Shown here: positions 27,676 to 37,366 of the stretch, in pieces
How the letters are laid out: every line of letters begins with the position of its first letter
How positions within the stretch are numbered: the stretch's first letter is position 1
From: Novosphingobium aerophilum
GTDB taxonomy: Bacteria > Pseudomonadota > Alphaproteobacteria > Sphingomonadales > Sphingomonadaceae
Assembly: GCF_014230305.1 (NCBI RefSeq)
Contig: NZ_JACLAU010000003.1
Location: 1 to 64,000, forward strand
Reading direction: 5' to 3'
DNA: 64,000 nucleotides
The notes under the pieces: generated by a model
The model's database searches: none
What the model saw: the letters and a program-made list of their open reading frames with translations, nothing else
Told to the model about the DNA's origin: nothing
Position numbers and translations under genes: made by a program

Positions 27676-29133
27676 TTACGGAACTTTGCTCGATCCCGTC
27701 GCAGCGCTGCCCGGAGCGGGCCCGGGATCGGGATCGCCGCCCAGCGCACGGAAAAGCTGCACCCGGTTGGTCACCAGCGCCAGCCGCGCGGCGACCAACT
27801 GGCGCCGTGCCGCATACTGGTTGCGCTGCGCCACGAGGTTGTCGAGCGCGCTGGCGACCCCGCCGCGATAACGGGCCTCGACCAGTTGCGCGGTGTCACT
27901 GCTGGCGTCGGACTGCCGGGTTACCGCTGCGAGCTGGTCGCCAATGGTGCCCTGCCGGGCCAGGGCATCCGCCACCTCGCGGAATGCGACCTGGATCGCC
28001 CGTTCATAGCTGGCCACGGCCCCCTGCAACTCGGCCCGGCTGACCCGCAGGTTGGCCCGCGCCCCGCCACCGGCGAACAGCGGATAATTGATGCTGCCAC
28101 CCATGGTGGTGGTCTCGGCATTGGTGGCGAACAGCCCGGACAGGCTCGCGCTTGCCAGACCGAACAGACCGGTCAATGAAATGCGCGGGAACAGCGCAGC
28201 CCGGGCGGCCCCGACATCGGCATTGGCGGCGCGCAAGGTGTATTCGGCCTGCATCACGTCAGGGCGACGCAGCAAGACCTCGGAACTCTGCCCCGCGGCG
28301 AGCGGCCGCACCCCGGCGATGACGCTCCCCAGATCGTCCGGGAGCTGCGCCGGGTTGACCGGGGCGCCGACCAGCAGCTCGATCAGGTTGCGATCCTGGG
28401 CCAGCGCCGTCGTCTGGGCAGCAAGGTCAGCCTCGGCCCCGGCGAGCAGCTCCTCGGCCTGCCGCAGGTCGCTGCGGGGCACGACGCCGGCCTGCAACCG
28501 GGCGGACGTGAGATCCACTGTCCGGCGGGCGTTGGCCGCAGTGTCCCGCGCCAGGCGCAGCAATTCGGCATCGGCGGCATAGGCCGCCCAAGCCGTCGAC
28601 AGATTGGCGACCAGCGAGAGCCGGACGACCTGAGCCGCCGAGGCCGACGCCAGGGCGGCATTGCGCTGCGCCGCGGTAGCCGAGGCCAGACGGCCGAACA
28701 GGTCGATCTCGAAGGCGCTGATCCCGGCCGTCGCGGTATAGTTGGTGCGGGTGATGATGAAGCCCAGCCCGCTGGTGTCACCACTGCGCCGGGTCACGCC
28801 GGTCCCCACCCCCAGTTGCGGCAATTGCGCCGCGCGCTGGGCATCGGCCCGCGCCTGCGCCGCCAGAACGTTCGCGGCCGCGACCCGCACGTCCCGATTG
28901 GCGCCAAGCGCCTGGGCCACCAGTTGCTGCAGTCGCGGGTCTGTGAAGATGGTCGAGAACGACAGGGCGGCCGGGGATTCCGCCAGCCCCTGCTGGTACG
29001 CCGCCCCTGTCGGCCAGGCCGTGGGTACCGGAGCGGGCGGACGCTGGTAGTGCGGCGCCATGGAACAGCCGGACAGGGCCAGCGCCCCGGCGATCATGGC
29101 CCCGGCCGAACGCTGTCGCATCCGGCCCGTCAT
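27676..29133 (-). CDS. RND efflux outer-membrane lipoprotein (NodT/OprM family)
   Basis: A 485-residue TolC-like outer-membrane factor that forms the exit duct of the tripartite pump. The lipobox LALSGCSM places the lipidated Cys at about residue 23. The two outer-membrane-factor repeats are rich in Ala and Gln, with RPDVMQAEYTLRAANADVGAARAA cut by a typical FPRISLTG strand. Its ATG overlaps the stop of the pump gene (ATGA). It is the last gene of the adaptor-pump-duct operon. Confidence 0.93.
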   Translation of the reverse strand: MTGRMRQRSAGAMIAGALALSGCSMAPHYQRPPAPVPTAWPTGAAYQQGLAESPAALSFSTIFTDPRLQQLVAQALGANRDVRVAAANVLAAQARADAQRAAQLPQLGVGTGVTRRSGDTSGLGFIITRTNYTATAGISAFEIDLFGRLASATAAQRNAALASASAAQVVRLSLVANLSTAWAAYAADAELLRLARDTAANARRTVDLTSARLQAGVVPRSDLRQAEELLAGAEADLAAQTTALAQDRNLIELLVGAPVNPAQLPDDLGSVIAGVRPLAAGQSSEVLLRRPDVMQAEYTLRAANADVGAARAALFPRISLTGLFGLASASLSGLFATNAETTTMGGSINYPLFAGGGARANLRVSRAELQGAVASYERAIQVAFREVADALARQGTIGDQLAAVTRQSDASSDTAQLVEARYRGGVASALDNLVAQRNQYAARRQLVAARLALVTNRVQLFRALGGDPDPGPAPGSAATGSSKVP

Positions 29134-32100
29134 GCCGCCTGCTCCCGACGCTGGGCCAGATAGCCACGGACCGCCTTGAGCCCATCGCGCACCCCGCGCC
29201 GGACCAGCACGAAGAACAGCGGGATGTAGAAGATCGCCAGCAGGGTGGCGGTGAGCATGCCGCCCACCACCGAAGTGCCGATCGCGATGCGGCTGTTCGC
29301 CCCGGCCCCGGTGGCCAGGGCCAGCGGCAGCACGCCGAAGATGAAGGCGAAACTGGTCATCAGGATCGGGCGCAGGCGGATGCGCGCGGCCTCGATCGCG
29401 GCGTCGATGACCCGCGCGCCCTTGCGCTCGGCCTGTTCGGCGAACTCGATCATCAGGATCGCATTCTTGGCGGCCAGGCCCATCGTGGTCAGCAGGCCGA
29501 TCTGCAGGTAGACGTCATTCTCCAGGCCCCGCAGGGTGACCGCGAAGACGGCCCCGACCAGGCCGAGCGGAATGACCAGCAGCACGGCCACCGGGATCGA
29601 CCAGCTTTCGTAAAGGGCGGCCAGGCAAAGGAATACGACCAGCAGCGACAACCCGTAAAGGATCGGGGCCCGGCCCGAAGCGAGACGTTCCTCGTAGGAT
29701 GATCCCGACCAGGCGACGCTGGTGCCGGGAATGCGCGAGGCCAGGTCGGCCATCACCGCCATGGCCTGGCCCGAGCTCACCCCGGGGGCCGCCTGGCCCT
29801 GGATTTCCACTGCGGGAACACCGTTGAACCGACCCACCGTCGCCGGGGCGGTGGACCAGCCGACGCGGGCAAAGGCCGTGAACGGAGCCATCTGACCGGT
29901 CGAGCTGCGGACATACCACTGCCCCAGGTCCGCAGGGTCGGCGCGATAGGCCGCATCGCCCTGGACGAAGACCCGCTTGACCCGGCCCTGATCCACGAAA
30001 TCGTTGACGTAGCGGCCACCCCAGGCGGTCGCCAGCGTGTTGTTCACGTCGGCCTGCGAGAGGCCCAGGGCGGTCAGCCGCTGTTGGTCGGTATCGACCT
30101 TGATGGTCGCGCTGTCCGGAAGGTCCGACGCGCGCACACTGGCCAGACGGGGATCGGCATTGGCCATCTGCACCAACCGGTCGCGGGCTGCCACCAATTG
30201 CTCGTGAGTGAGGTTGCCGGCATTCTGCAACTGCATCGAAAAGCCGGCCGCCTGCCCCAGACCCATCACCGCGGGCGGCACCAGGATGAAGACCTGGGCG
30301 TCGCGGATGTTGCGGAATGCGGACGTCGCACGCTGGGCGATCGCCTCGGCCGACCGCTCGGCACCCGGGCGCTGGTCCCAGTCGGCCAGGTTCATGAAGC
30401 CCGATACGGTGTTCTGCCCGGTCGCCCCGCCGGCTCCGCCCCCGCCCGCCGTGACGAACAGGACGCGGATGTTCTTGCCTTCCTGGCCACGCAGGTACTG
30501 GTCGATCTGGCGCCCGACCACCTGACTGCGCTCAAGCGTGGCGCCGGCGGGAAGACGGGCCTGGAAACGCAGGGCGCCCTGGTCCTCGGTCGGCAGGAAC
30601 CCGCCGGGCAGACGCACGAACAGGACCCACAGCAACAGGCCGACCAGCAGGTAGATGCCGATGAACAGCCACTTGCGTTCGACCGTGACCACCACCGCAT
30701 TGCGATAGCGCGTGCTCAGACGGGTGAAGCGATCGTTGAACCAGTCACCGGCCGCAGCCAGGCGCCGCGTGATCGGGCCGGATTCGACGGCTCCGGTCGC
30801 ATCGCGTTGGGGCATGCGCAACAGCGTGCTGGTCAAGGCCGGGCTGAGCACCAGTGCGACCAGCACCGACAGGATCATCGCGGCGATGATGGTCAGCGCG
30901 AACTGGCGATAGATCACCCCGGTCGATCCGCCAAAGAATGCCATCGGCAGGAACACGGCGGACAGGACCAGAGCGATCGCCACCAGCGCGACCTGGATTT
31001 CCCGCATCGATTCGATCGTCGCCTCGCGCGGGGTCATCCCGGGGTTCTCGTGCATCAACCGCTCGACATTCTCGACCACGACGATCGCATCGTCGACCAG
31101 CAGGCCGATAGCCAGGACCAGGCCGAACAGGGTCAGCGTGTTGATCGAGAACCCCACGAGGTAGAACACCGCGAAGGTGCCCAGCAGCACCACCGGCACG
31201 GCGATTGCCGGGACCAGCGTGGCCCGCCAGTTCTGCAGGAAGACGAACATCACCAGCACGACCAGGACGATCGCCTCGCCCAGTGACCAGACCACCTCCT
31301 CGACCGACAGCTTGATGAACCGGGTGGTGTCGTAAGCGAAGGCATAGCGGATGCCGTCGGGGAAATTGGCCGACATCCGTTCCACCTCGGCCTTGACCAG
31401 GGTGGCGGTCTTGAGCGCGTCGGCGCCGGGGGCCAGCGAGATCGACATGCCGGCCCCGGGGTGACCATTGACCCGACCCGACGAATTGTAGTTCTCCGAG
31501 CCGAGCTCGATCCGGGCCACGTCCTGCAACCGCACGACCGAGCCATCCGGCTGCATGCGGATCACGATCGCGGCAAACTGCTCCGGGGTCTGCAGGCGCG
31601 ACTGGGCGGTGACCGTGGCGTTCAGCATCTGTCCGCGTGGTGCGGGCTGACCGCCCAGTTCGCCCGCCGCCACTTCGGTGTTGGAGGCGCTGATCGCGCT
31701 GATCACGTCCGAGGGCATCAGACCGAACGCGGCGAGGCGTTGCGGGTTGAGCCAGATGCGCATCGCGTGCTGTGCGCCGAACACGTTGACGTCCCCCACC
31801 CCCGGAACGCGGGACAGCGGATCCTGCAGGTTGGACCCCAGATAGTCGGCAATGTCCTGCTGGGTGCGGGTGTCGCTCTCATCGTACAGCGCGACGGTCA
31901 AGAGCTGGTCGGTGTTGGACTTGGTGACGCGGACGCCCTGTTGCTGGACCTGCGCCGGCAAGCGGGACAGGACCGAGCTGACCTGGTTCTGGACCTGGAC
32001 CTGGGCCGTATCGGGATTGGTCCCCTTGGCAAAGACGATCGCCAGCGTGGCCTGCCCGCGCGAGGTGGAGCTGGACGAGAAGTACAGCATTCCGTCGAGC

Positions 32101-32312
32101 CCGCTCAGCGACTGTTCGAGCACCTGGGTCACGCTGGTCTCCAGCGTCTGCGCCGAGGCCCCCGGGTACGTCGCGCGGACGTTGACCTGGACCGGGGCGA
32201 TATCCGGATATTGCGCGATCGGCAGGCCGAACAGGGCCCCGATCCCGCCCATCATCACGATGATGGCCAGCACCCAGGCAAAGATGGGCCGGTCGATGAA
32301 GATCCGCGACAT
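29130..32312 (-). CDS. RND multidrug efflux pump, HAE1 family (AcrB-like)
   Basis: A 1060-residue inner-membrane proton antiporter, full length for the AcrB/MexB group. It begins MSRIFIDRPIFAWVLAIIVM. The TM4 proton-relay motif VDDAIVVVENVERLM contains the paired Asp, and the TM10 Lys is in AAKNAILMIEFAEQAE. The porter-domain repeats and the exported-loop motif GGSTGVIYRQF are present. Substrates cannot be predicted from sequence. It lies 6 bp after the adaptor gene and overlaps the outer-membrane gene. Confidence 0.95.
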   Translation of the reverse strand: MSRIFIDRPIFAWVLAIIVMMGGIGALFGLPIAQYPDIAPVQVNVRATYPGASAQTLETSVTQVLEQSLSGLDGMLYFSSSSTSRGQATLAIVFAKGTNPDTAQVQVQNQVSSVLSRLPAQVQQQGVRVTKSNTDQLLTVALYDESDTRTQQDIADYLGSNLQDPLSRVPGVGDVNVFGAQHAMRIWLNPQRLAAFGLMPSDVISAISASNTEVAAGELGGQPAPRGQMLNATVTAQSRLQTPEQFAAIVIRMQPDGSVVRLQDVARIELGSENYNSSGRVNGHPGAGMSISLAPGADALKTATLVKAEVERMSANFPDGIRYAFAYDTTRFIKLSVEEVVWSLGEAIVLVVLVMFVFLQNWRATLVPAIAVPVVLLGTFAVFYLVGFSINTLTLFGLVLAIGLLVDDAIVVVENVERLMHENPGMTPREATIESMREIQVALVAIALVLSAVFLPMAFFGGSTGVIYRQFALTIIAAMILSVLVALVLSPALTSTLLRMPQRDATGAVESGPITRRLAAAGDWFNDRFTRLSTRYRNAVVVTVERKWLFIGIYLLVGLLLWVLFVRLPGGFLPTEDQGALRFQARLPAGATLERSQVVGRQIDQYLRGQEGKNIRVLFVTAGGGGAGGATGQNTVSGFMNLADWDQRPGAERSAEAIAQRATSAFRNIRDAQVFILVPPAVMGLGQAAGFSMQLQNAGNLTHEQLVAARDRLVQMANADPRLASVRASDLPDSATIKVDTDQQRLTALGLSQADVNNTLATAWGGRYVNDFVDQGRVKRVFVQGDAAYRADPADLGQWYVRSSTGQMAPFTAFARVGWSTAPATVGRFNGVPAVEIQGQAAPGVSSGQAMAVMADLASRIPGTSVAWSGSSYEERLASGRAPILYGLSLLVVFLCLAALYESWSIPVAVLLVIPLGLVGAVFAVTLRGLENDVYLQIGLLTTMGLAAKNAILMIEFAEQAERKGARVIDAAIEAARIRLRPILMTSFAFIFGVLPLALATGAGANSRIAIGTSVVGGMLTATLLAIFYIPLFFVLVRRGVRDGLKAVRGYLAQRREQAA

Positions 32313-32318
32313 GGGTGC

Positions 32319-33515
32319 TCAGCGCCCCCCGCCTGATCCATTGCCCGCTCCGGCGCCCATCTTGCCGGCGGGACGCGCCACCACGCGCTCCGGCTTGCTG
32401 GCCGGGACCGGCCGGATCGGTGCGCCGTGCTTGAGGTTGCCGGTGCCCTGGGTGATCACCCGGTCGCCTCGCTTAAGTCCGCCGGTCACCACCCAGTTGG
32501 CCCCGACCACCCGGGCGGTCTGCACCGGGCGCCGCAGCGCCTTGTTGCCCGGCCCCACCACGTAAACGAAGGCCTCACCCCCGAAATCCCGCTGGACCGC
32601 GGCTTGCGGTATCAGGAAGGCTGCGGGATTGACCGACTGGTCGAATGTCGCCTGGACAAACATGCCCGGCAGCAGGAAGCCGTCGGGATTGGGGAAGCGG
32701 GCGCGCAGGGTGACCGTGCCGGTCCCCTCGTTGACCATCACTTCGGAGAACTGGATCGTGCCCGGCAACGGATAATCGCTGCCGTCCTCCAGCTTCAGCC
32801 GCACCGAGGTGCTACCCGCCTGGGCGCCGCCGGACGCCAGGGCCCGGCGCAGCGCCAGCAGATCGGCGCTCGATTGCTGGACGTCGACATAGATCGGGTC
32901 GAGCTGCTGGATCACCGCAAGCGGCGCCACCTGATTGGCGTTGACCAGCGCACCCGCGGTCGACAACGCCCGGCCGATGCGCCCGGAAATCGGGGTCGGC
33001 ACCGTGGTGAAGCGCAGGTTGATCCGCGCCGTTTCCAACTGCGCGCGGGCCTGCGCCACGGCTGCGCGGGTCTGCCGGGCCTGGGCCGCGGCATCGGTGT
33101 AATCCTGCTGCGACACGGCCTCCATCGATGCCAGCGGTCGCAACCGCTCGGCCCGCTGGGCGGCGGCATCGGCATTGGCCTGCGCGCTCATCAGCGCGGC
33201 GGCGGCCTGATCCACGCTGGCCCGGTACAGGCTGGGATCGATTTCGAACAGCGGCTGACCCTTGGTCACCAGACCGCCCTCGGTGAAGCGACGCGCGCGG
33301 ATCACCCCGGTGATCTGGGGCCGGACCTCGGACGTGGCATAGGCCACGGTTCGCCCCCCAAGGGTCGTGGCGAGAGGGACCGCCTGCGGAGCGACGACGA
33401 TGAAGCCCGCTTCCGGCGTGGGGCGCTTCTTCTTGTCGCCCGCTTCACCGCAGGCGGCCAGCGAAACCGACAGGGAAAGGGACAAGGACCAGGCCAGAAT
33501 CAGGCTCGCGCGCAC
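32319..33515 (-). CDS. RND efflux periplasmic adaptor lipoprotein (AcrA-like)
   Basis: The 398-residue membrane-fusion subunit links the pump to the outer-membrane duct. A lipoprotein signal ends in SLAACGEAG. The lipoyl/barrel-sandwich halves (ITGVIRARRFTEGGLVTKGQ) flank a long coiled-coil hairpin rich in Ala/Gln (about 90-170). The start is uncertain: GTG 33515, with CGAGG 6 nt upstream, gives a normal 21-residue signal peptide. ATG 33608 or TTG 33614 would add 31-33 mainly polar residues. It is the first gene of the operon. Confidence 0.9.
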   Translation of the reverse strand: MRASLILAWSLSLSLSVSLAACGEAGDKKKRPTPEAGFIVVAPQAVPLATTLGGRTVAYATSEVRPQITGVIRARRFTEGGLVTKGQPLFEIDPSLYRASVDQAAAALMSAQANADAAAQRAERLRPLASMEAVSQQDYTDAAAQARQTRAAVAQARAQLETARINLRFTTVPTPISGRIGRALSTAGALVNANQVAPLAVIQQLDPIYVDVQQSSADLLALRRALASGGAQAGSTSVRLKLEDGSDYPLPGTIQFSEVMVNEGTGTVTLRARFPNPDGFLLPGMFVQATFDQSVNPAAFLIPQAAVQRDFGGEAFVYVVGPGNKALRRPVQTARVVGANWVVTGGLKRGDRVITQGTGNLKHGAPIRPVPASKPERVVARPAGKMGAGAGNGSGGGR

Positions 33516-33672
33516 AACCACCCTCGATACAGAATGCCCCACCCGGGACCCGCCGCCTGACCCTTGCCGCGCATCGACAGGCCCCGCCCCGTCGCCCGAC
33601 AACGCCATGCACAACCAGTCCCGACGAATGCCAAGCCAATGCAGCAGTTTACCGGATCAGACGAGTGTTAAG

Positions 33673-33691
33673 TTGTAACCAAAAGTCACAA
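33673..33691 (-). promoter_or_regulatory. 19-nt motif upstream of the RND efflux operon, copy 2 of 2
   Basis: TTGTAACCAAAAGTCACAA (plus-strand reading) has ends TTGT/ACAA in inverted symmetry. It overlaps a smaller inverted repeat, GTTA-N5-TAAC at 33667-33679. It is the near-identical partner of the motif at 27654-27672. Its placement in the AT-richest part of the gap before the adaptor gene fits an operator or promoter for a pump-specific or global regulator; no adjacent regulator gene is visible. Confidence 0.45.
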
Positions 33692-33730
33692 TCCGCCACG
33701 ACACCCTCCGGGATCGCCACGAGTCAGCCC

Positions 33731-34888
33731 CTAGACGCCGGATCGGCCGGTGCCGACGATCATCGCGTATTCGGCAAAGAGGCGGGCGAAATGGTCCTCC
33801 ATGGTCACCGTCTCCAGCGGGCCGCTCTCCCGCGGTGGCCCGGCGAACAGGGCTTCGATGGCCTGAGCCGCCGATTGCGCGTTGCCGGCTTCATACGTCA
33901 CCCCGGCCCCGCCCCTGGCGTGATCGGCGGCACCGCCACGATCCGGCACGATCACCGGCACGCCGCAAGCCCGGGCCTCGGCCGCGGCCATGCAGAAGGT
34001 CTCGGCCTCGCAGCCATGGATCAAGGCGTCGGCACTGGCGAGCAGCGTGGCGAACCGCACCCGGTTGCGCTCCGGGGTGAGCAGGCGAATGTGGGGATTG
34101 CCGGCGATCTGGGCCAGGATCCGGCGCTTCTGGCGTCCGGCCCCCAGCATCACCAGCCCGATCGGCAGGCTGCGGCTGGCGGCGGCGACGGCATCGATCA
34201 CCATCGGCCAGCGCTTTTCGGGGGACAGCCGGCCGACCGCGATCAGCAGATGCGCCTCCTCGGGCAGATCGCAGACCTCCAGCAGCTCGCGCCGGACTTG
34301 CGGATTGCGCCGCTCGGGCAGGAACAGCCCGGGCTCCACCCCCATCGGGTGGAGGCTGGTGTTGGCCACCCCGCCCTCGGCCAGGCGGGACTGGAGCTCG
34401 CCGCTGGCGCAGACCACGCGGTCGAACGCCTGGCCCAGCTCGCGCAGGTGCTCCCAGAACATCTCGAACCGCCGATCGATCGCCTCGCGGCTGAGCAGCG
34501 CGCCGAACCAGCGGTAGGCATAGGCGGACAAGGGATCGGCGTGCATCACCAGCGCGCGGGGCGCCGGGCCGGACCAGCGCCCGACCATGCTGGCGCTGCG
34601 CCAGGGGGATGACGCCTCGACAAAGTCCGGCGCCTCGGCGGATATGGCCGCGTGGAGCCGGGTTTCATCGTCGAAGTACCAGTACTTGCGATCGAGCGGA
34701 AAGCGCGGGCTGGCCAGATAGACAACCCTGGCGCCAGGGGCGCGCTCAACCACGGCATCGCGGTCACCCGGCGCGATGATCACGATTTGGTGACCCAGCC
34801 GGGGACCGATCGCCAGCTTCTGCTCGATGTAGGTCTTCACGCCCCCGCCATGCGGCGAGAGGAAGGCGCAGACGTCGACGATCTTCAT
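33731..34888 (-). CDS. Family GT4 glycosyltransferase
   Basis: A 385-residue GT-B fold retaining glycosyltransferase. The N-terminal domain begins MKIVDVCAFLSPHGGGVKTYIEQ, with the glycine-rich acceptor loop. The C-terminal domain has the nucleotide-sugar signature VGRLSPEKRW and the E-x7-E motif around GCEAETFCMAAAEARACGVPV. It resembles alpha-mannosyltransferases that act on lipid or polymer acceptors, but donor and acceptor cannot be assigned. It is last in a leftward run with DUF2141, a membrane protein, DUF2334 and pyrC. Confidence 0.9.
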   Translation of the reverse strand: MKIVDVCAFLSPHGGGVKTYIEQKLAIGPRLGHQIVIIAPGDRDAVVERAPGARVVYLASPRFPLDRKYWYFDDETRLHAAISAEAPDFVEASSPWRSASMVGRWSGPAPRALVMHADPLSAYAYRWFGALLSREAIDRRFEMFWEHLRELGQAFDRVVCASGELQSRLAEGGVANTSLHPMGVEPGLFLPERRNPQVRRELLEVCDLPEEAHLLIAVGRLSPEKRWPMVIDAVAAASRSLPIGLVMLGAGRQKRRILAQIAGNPHIRLLTPERNRVRFATLLASADALIHGCEAETFCMAAAEARACGVPVIVPDRGGAADHARGGAGVTYEAGNAQSAAQAIEALFAGPPRESGPLETVTMEDHFARLFAEYAMIVGTGRSGV

Positions 34889-34963
34889 GTCCGCCGCTTA
34901 CCGCTCTGCTCGGCTGCCGGTCAATCGCACCGGACAATCACCGGGGGACGACCGGACAGGGGT

Positions 34964-35506
34964 TCAGTTGCGGATCGGGCCGAAGCCGAACAGGCCGTGA
35001 CGGTAGTTCATCACGATATGAACCCGCGTCATCCCCGCCCCGGCCATGACCCGGGTCTTGGCGGCCTTGGGCTTGCTCAGCCCCAGCTTGGGATTGGCCG
35101 AAAGACCGACCCCGTCGACCGTGAAGCCGAACTTGCGGTTGCCGTCCCGGTCATGAAGCACGGTGATGCTGTAGGCCCCCGGAGCCGGCACCCTTACGCA
35201 AAGCTCGGCAGTGCCGGTGGGCACCGGCACCTCGACCCGGCGAAAGACCTTGCCCTGGTTGATCAGGATGTTGTCGTCCTGGAGAAAGTCCTCGTCGTTC
35301 GAGGGATAGACCTCGAGCTTGAGGTTGCCCTGGCGATCCTTCAGCCCATCGATGGAAACGAGGAAGGCCGGCCCGGTTTCACCCGGCCGGCAGCGCGCCT
35401 CGGCCTTGCCCAGATCGGGGTGGCTCGGCACCGCATGGGCGGGTGTCAGCGAGAGACCCACCGAGAGCGCGGCAAACAGGACAGCTCCGGACAGCATTCC
35501 CTTCAT
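34964..35506 (-). CDS. DUF2141 domain exported protein
   Basis: A 180-residue secreted protein with a Sec signal (MLSGAVLFAALSVGLSLTPAHA). The DUF2141 domain has a beta-sandwich-like pattern, with PGAYSITVLHDRDGNRKFGF and the closing HIVMNYRHGLFGFGP. The family has no established biochemical role that I can name. It starts one base after the stop of the upstream membrane-protein gene, so the two are almost certainly co-transcribed. It lies 75 bp before the GT4 gene. Confidence 0.87.
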   Translation of the reverse strand: MKGMLSGAVLFAALSVGLSLTPAHAVPSHPDLGKAEARCRPGETGPAFLVSIDGLKDRQGNLKLEVYPSNDEDFLQDDNILINQGKVFRRVEVPVPTGTAELCVRVPAPGAYSITVLHDRDGNRKFGFTVDGVGLSANPKLGLSKPKAAKTRVMAGAGMTRVHIVMNYRHGLFGFGPIRN

Positions 35507-35507
35507 C

Positions 35508-36593
35508 TCACGTGCTCCTTTGCGATTCTACCAGCCCGGCCAGGCCGGATACGATCCCGGCCACCACGTGGGCACCCAGCGTGATCACCGCCATCATGGT
35601 CATCAGGGCGGCGATCTCCAGATCGTGCCCCAGCAGGAAGACGGCGATCCCGGCGAAGACGATGTCCTTGTTGGGGATCAGTGGCAAGCGCGACACCAGC
35701 ATTCGCAAGGTGGCCAGCACCATCCACAACCCCAGTCCGACATCGGGCAGCACGAGATGCCAGAGCATCGCTGACAGCACGATGAACGCGATCGTGCGGA
35801 TCACATGGATGAAGGTGATGAACCACAACTCGCGCCGGTCGAGCGAGAACAGCTTCTTGCGCAGGATCAGGATGACACAGGACGTGGCCAGCACCACCGA
35901 CAGCGACAGGAACACGTCCTTCAGCGGCATGCCGAGGCTGCCCGAGGCGACGATCGGCCAGGCGAAGACCAGCATGACCAGCGTCGCCCCGTTGCCAGTG
36001 AGGGCCGAGAGGATCGCCACATCCTTGATCGCGCCGAACGGGGCCGAGGTCAGGTTCGCGCGGGCGCGGGTCCAGGCATAGAACTGGGCCTCGCCCAGAT
36101 AGCCCAGCACCAGCTCGTTGCTCACCAGCTTGCGGGTCAGCGCCAGGATGCCGGAGAGGAACGGGATATGCCACAGCCGCCGGAAGATGATCCATTCCAG
36201 CAGCGGCCCCTGGAGGTAATAGATCGTGAAGGCGACCCAGAAGGTCCAGGTGCGCGGGACCATCGCCTCGACCGTCTGCCACTTCAGATCGCGATAGGCG
36301 AAAGCCGCGGCCAGCACGACCGCGATCGACAGCAGCAGGCCCAGGAAGGCAAACACACGGCGGGCATTGCCCTGCCCCTCATCGCTCGCCGCGGCCGCCG
36401 AGGCGGCCAGTTCACCGGGCGCGAAACCATCTTGCTGGATCGGTTCGATGGCCTGCACACTCCGCCGGATCTCCGCCTGGGGCACGGTGGCGCCGGTCGG
36501 CGGGACGCGGTCTCTTTCGCCAGGCCGGATCGCGGCTAGCGGTGGGACGATGGTTCGCCTGCCGGTCTTTATCGTCGCGCAACGATTGCGCAA
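35508..36593 (-). CDS. Polytopic membrane protein of unknown function
   Basis: A 361-residue protein with a 75-residue hydrophilic N-terminal part and about seven to eight hydrophobic segments (for example VFAFLGLLLSIAVVLAAAFAY, LSLSVVLATSCVILIL and FIVLSAMLWHLVLP). I do not recognise the family with certainty; a lipid or polymer flippase-like role would suit the neighbours but is inference. The given start is TTG at 36593. GTG at 36485 is possible and would trim 36 poorly conserved residues. The gene is tightly linked to DUF2141. Confidence 0.75.
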   Translation of the reverse strand: MRNRCATIKTGRRTIVPPLAAIRPGERDRVPPTGATVPQAEIRRSVQAIEPIQQDGFAPGELAASAAAASDEGQGNARRVFAFLGLLLSIAVVLAAAFAYRDLKWQTVEAMVPRTWTFWVAFTIYYLQGPLLEWIIFRRLWHIPFLSGILALTRKLVSNELVLGYLGEAQFYAWTRARANLTSAPFGAIKDVAILSALTGNGATLVMLVFAWPIVASGSLGMPLKDVFLSLSVVLATSCVILILRKKLFSLDRRELWFITFIHVIRTIAFIVLSAMLWHLVLPDVGLGLWMVLATLRMLVSRLPLIPNKDIVFAGIAVFLLGHDLEIAALMTMMAVITLGAHVVAGIVSGLAGLVESQRST

Positions 36594-36626
36594 GCGGCAA
36601 AGCGGAGACGCCCGCTTCGCCTGGCT

Positions 36627-37364
36627 CTACCCCGGCTGCAGCCCGGCATAGCGCCCCGCCTCCCGCCGCCGGGCGAAGGCGCCCAGGGTGCGACGGATCG
36701 AATCGAGCAGCGCGGGCACCCCAGTGTCGCCGGGATGGGTGGCCACCCGCACGACGTCGAGCGCATGGAACGTGTTGCGGGCCAGCGCGGCGACCGCAAG
36801 CGAGCTCAACTGCCGGGTCCGGCTGCGGCTTGCCCAGGTGACCACGGGGCCCCACGCCAGCGTGGCTCCGGTGGCGGGATCCCACACCCGCATGTGATCC
36901 TCTGCCAGGGCGAACCCGCCCTCGCGCAGCGCCGCCATGGCGCCTTCCCCATAGAGCCAGGCCGGCGCGATGAACCCGGCCGCCGGACGCCCGATCGCAT
37001 CCTCGATCAGGGCCTTGCCATCGGCCATCCGCCGCGCCGCTTCGACCTGGCTCAGTCCCAGGAATTCTCCCTCGCCCGCGGTCATGTGGCGGGCCTTGAA
37101 GCTCGCCAGACCGGCGTGCTCGGCCATGTCCTTGTGGTACCAGCCGTGGACGAACATCTCGACGCCCTGATCGGCCCAGGCGCGCAGGCGCGCCCGGAAG
37201 GCCGGCGCTTCGCCCAGCGGAGCCAGACCCCAGTGATCGGGCACGACCAGCATGGCAAAGCGGGGACCACCCAGGACCCCGGCCATCAGGTCCGCCAGCC
37301 GGTCGACCTCGCTTTCGAACCGCGGTCCAACGTCATGGATCGAGGCGAGCAGCCGCTTGCCCAC
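36627..37364 (-). CDS. Polysaccharide deacetylase-like protein (DUF2334)
   Basis: A 245-residue protein of the polysaccharide-deacetylase fold, DUF2334 branch. The opening LLASIHDVGPRFESEVDRL supplies the metal-binding Asp region. GVEMFVHGWYHKD carries the His-x3-His-type motif, and AGFIAPAWLYGEGA resembles the later catalytic loop. There is no signal peptide, so a cytoplasmic or membrane-facing site is likely. The GTG at 37364 lies 2 bp after the pyrC stop; longer frames to 37760 are shadows of pyrC. Confidence 0.87.
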   Translation of the reverse strand: MGKRLLASIHDVGPRFESEVDRLADLMAGVLGGPRFAMLVVPDHWGLAPLGEAPAFRARLRAWADQGVEMFVHGWYHKDMAEHAGLASFKARHMTAGEGEFLGLSQVEAARRMADGKALIEDAIGRPAAGFIAPAWLYGEGAMAALREGGFALAEDHMRVWDPATGATLAWGPVVTWASRSRTRQLSSLAVAALARNTFHALDVVRVATHPGDTGVPALLDSIRRTLGAFARRREAGRYAGLQPG

Positions 37365-37366
37365 GT

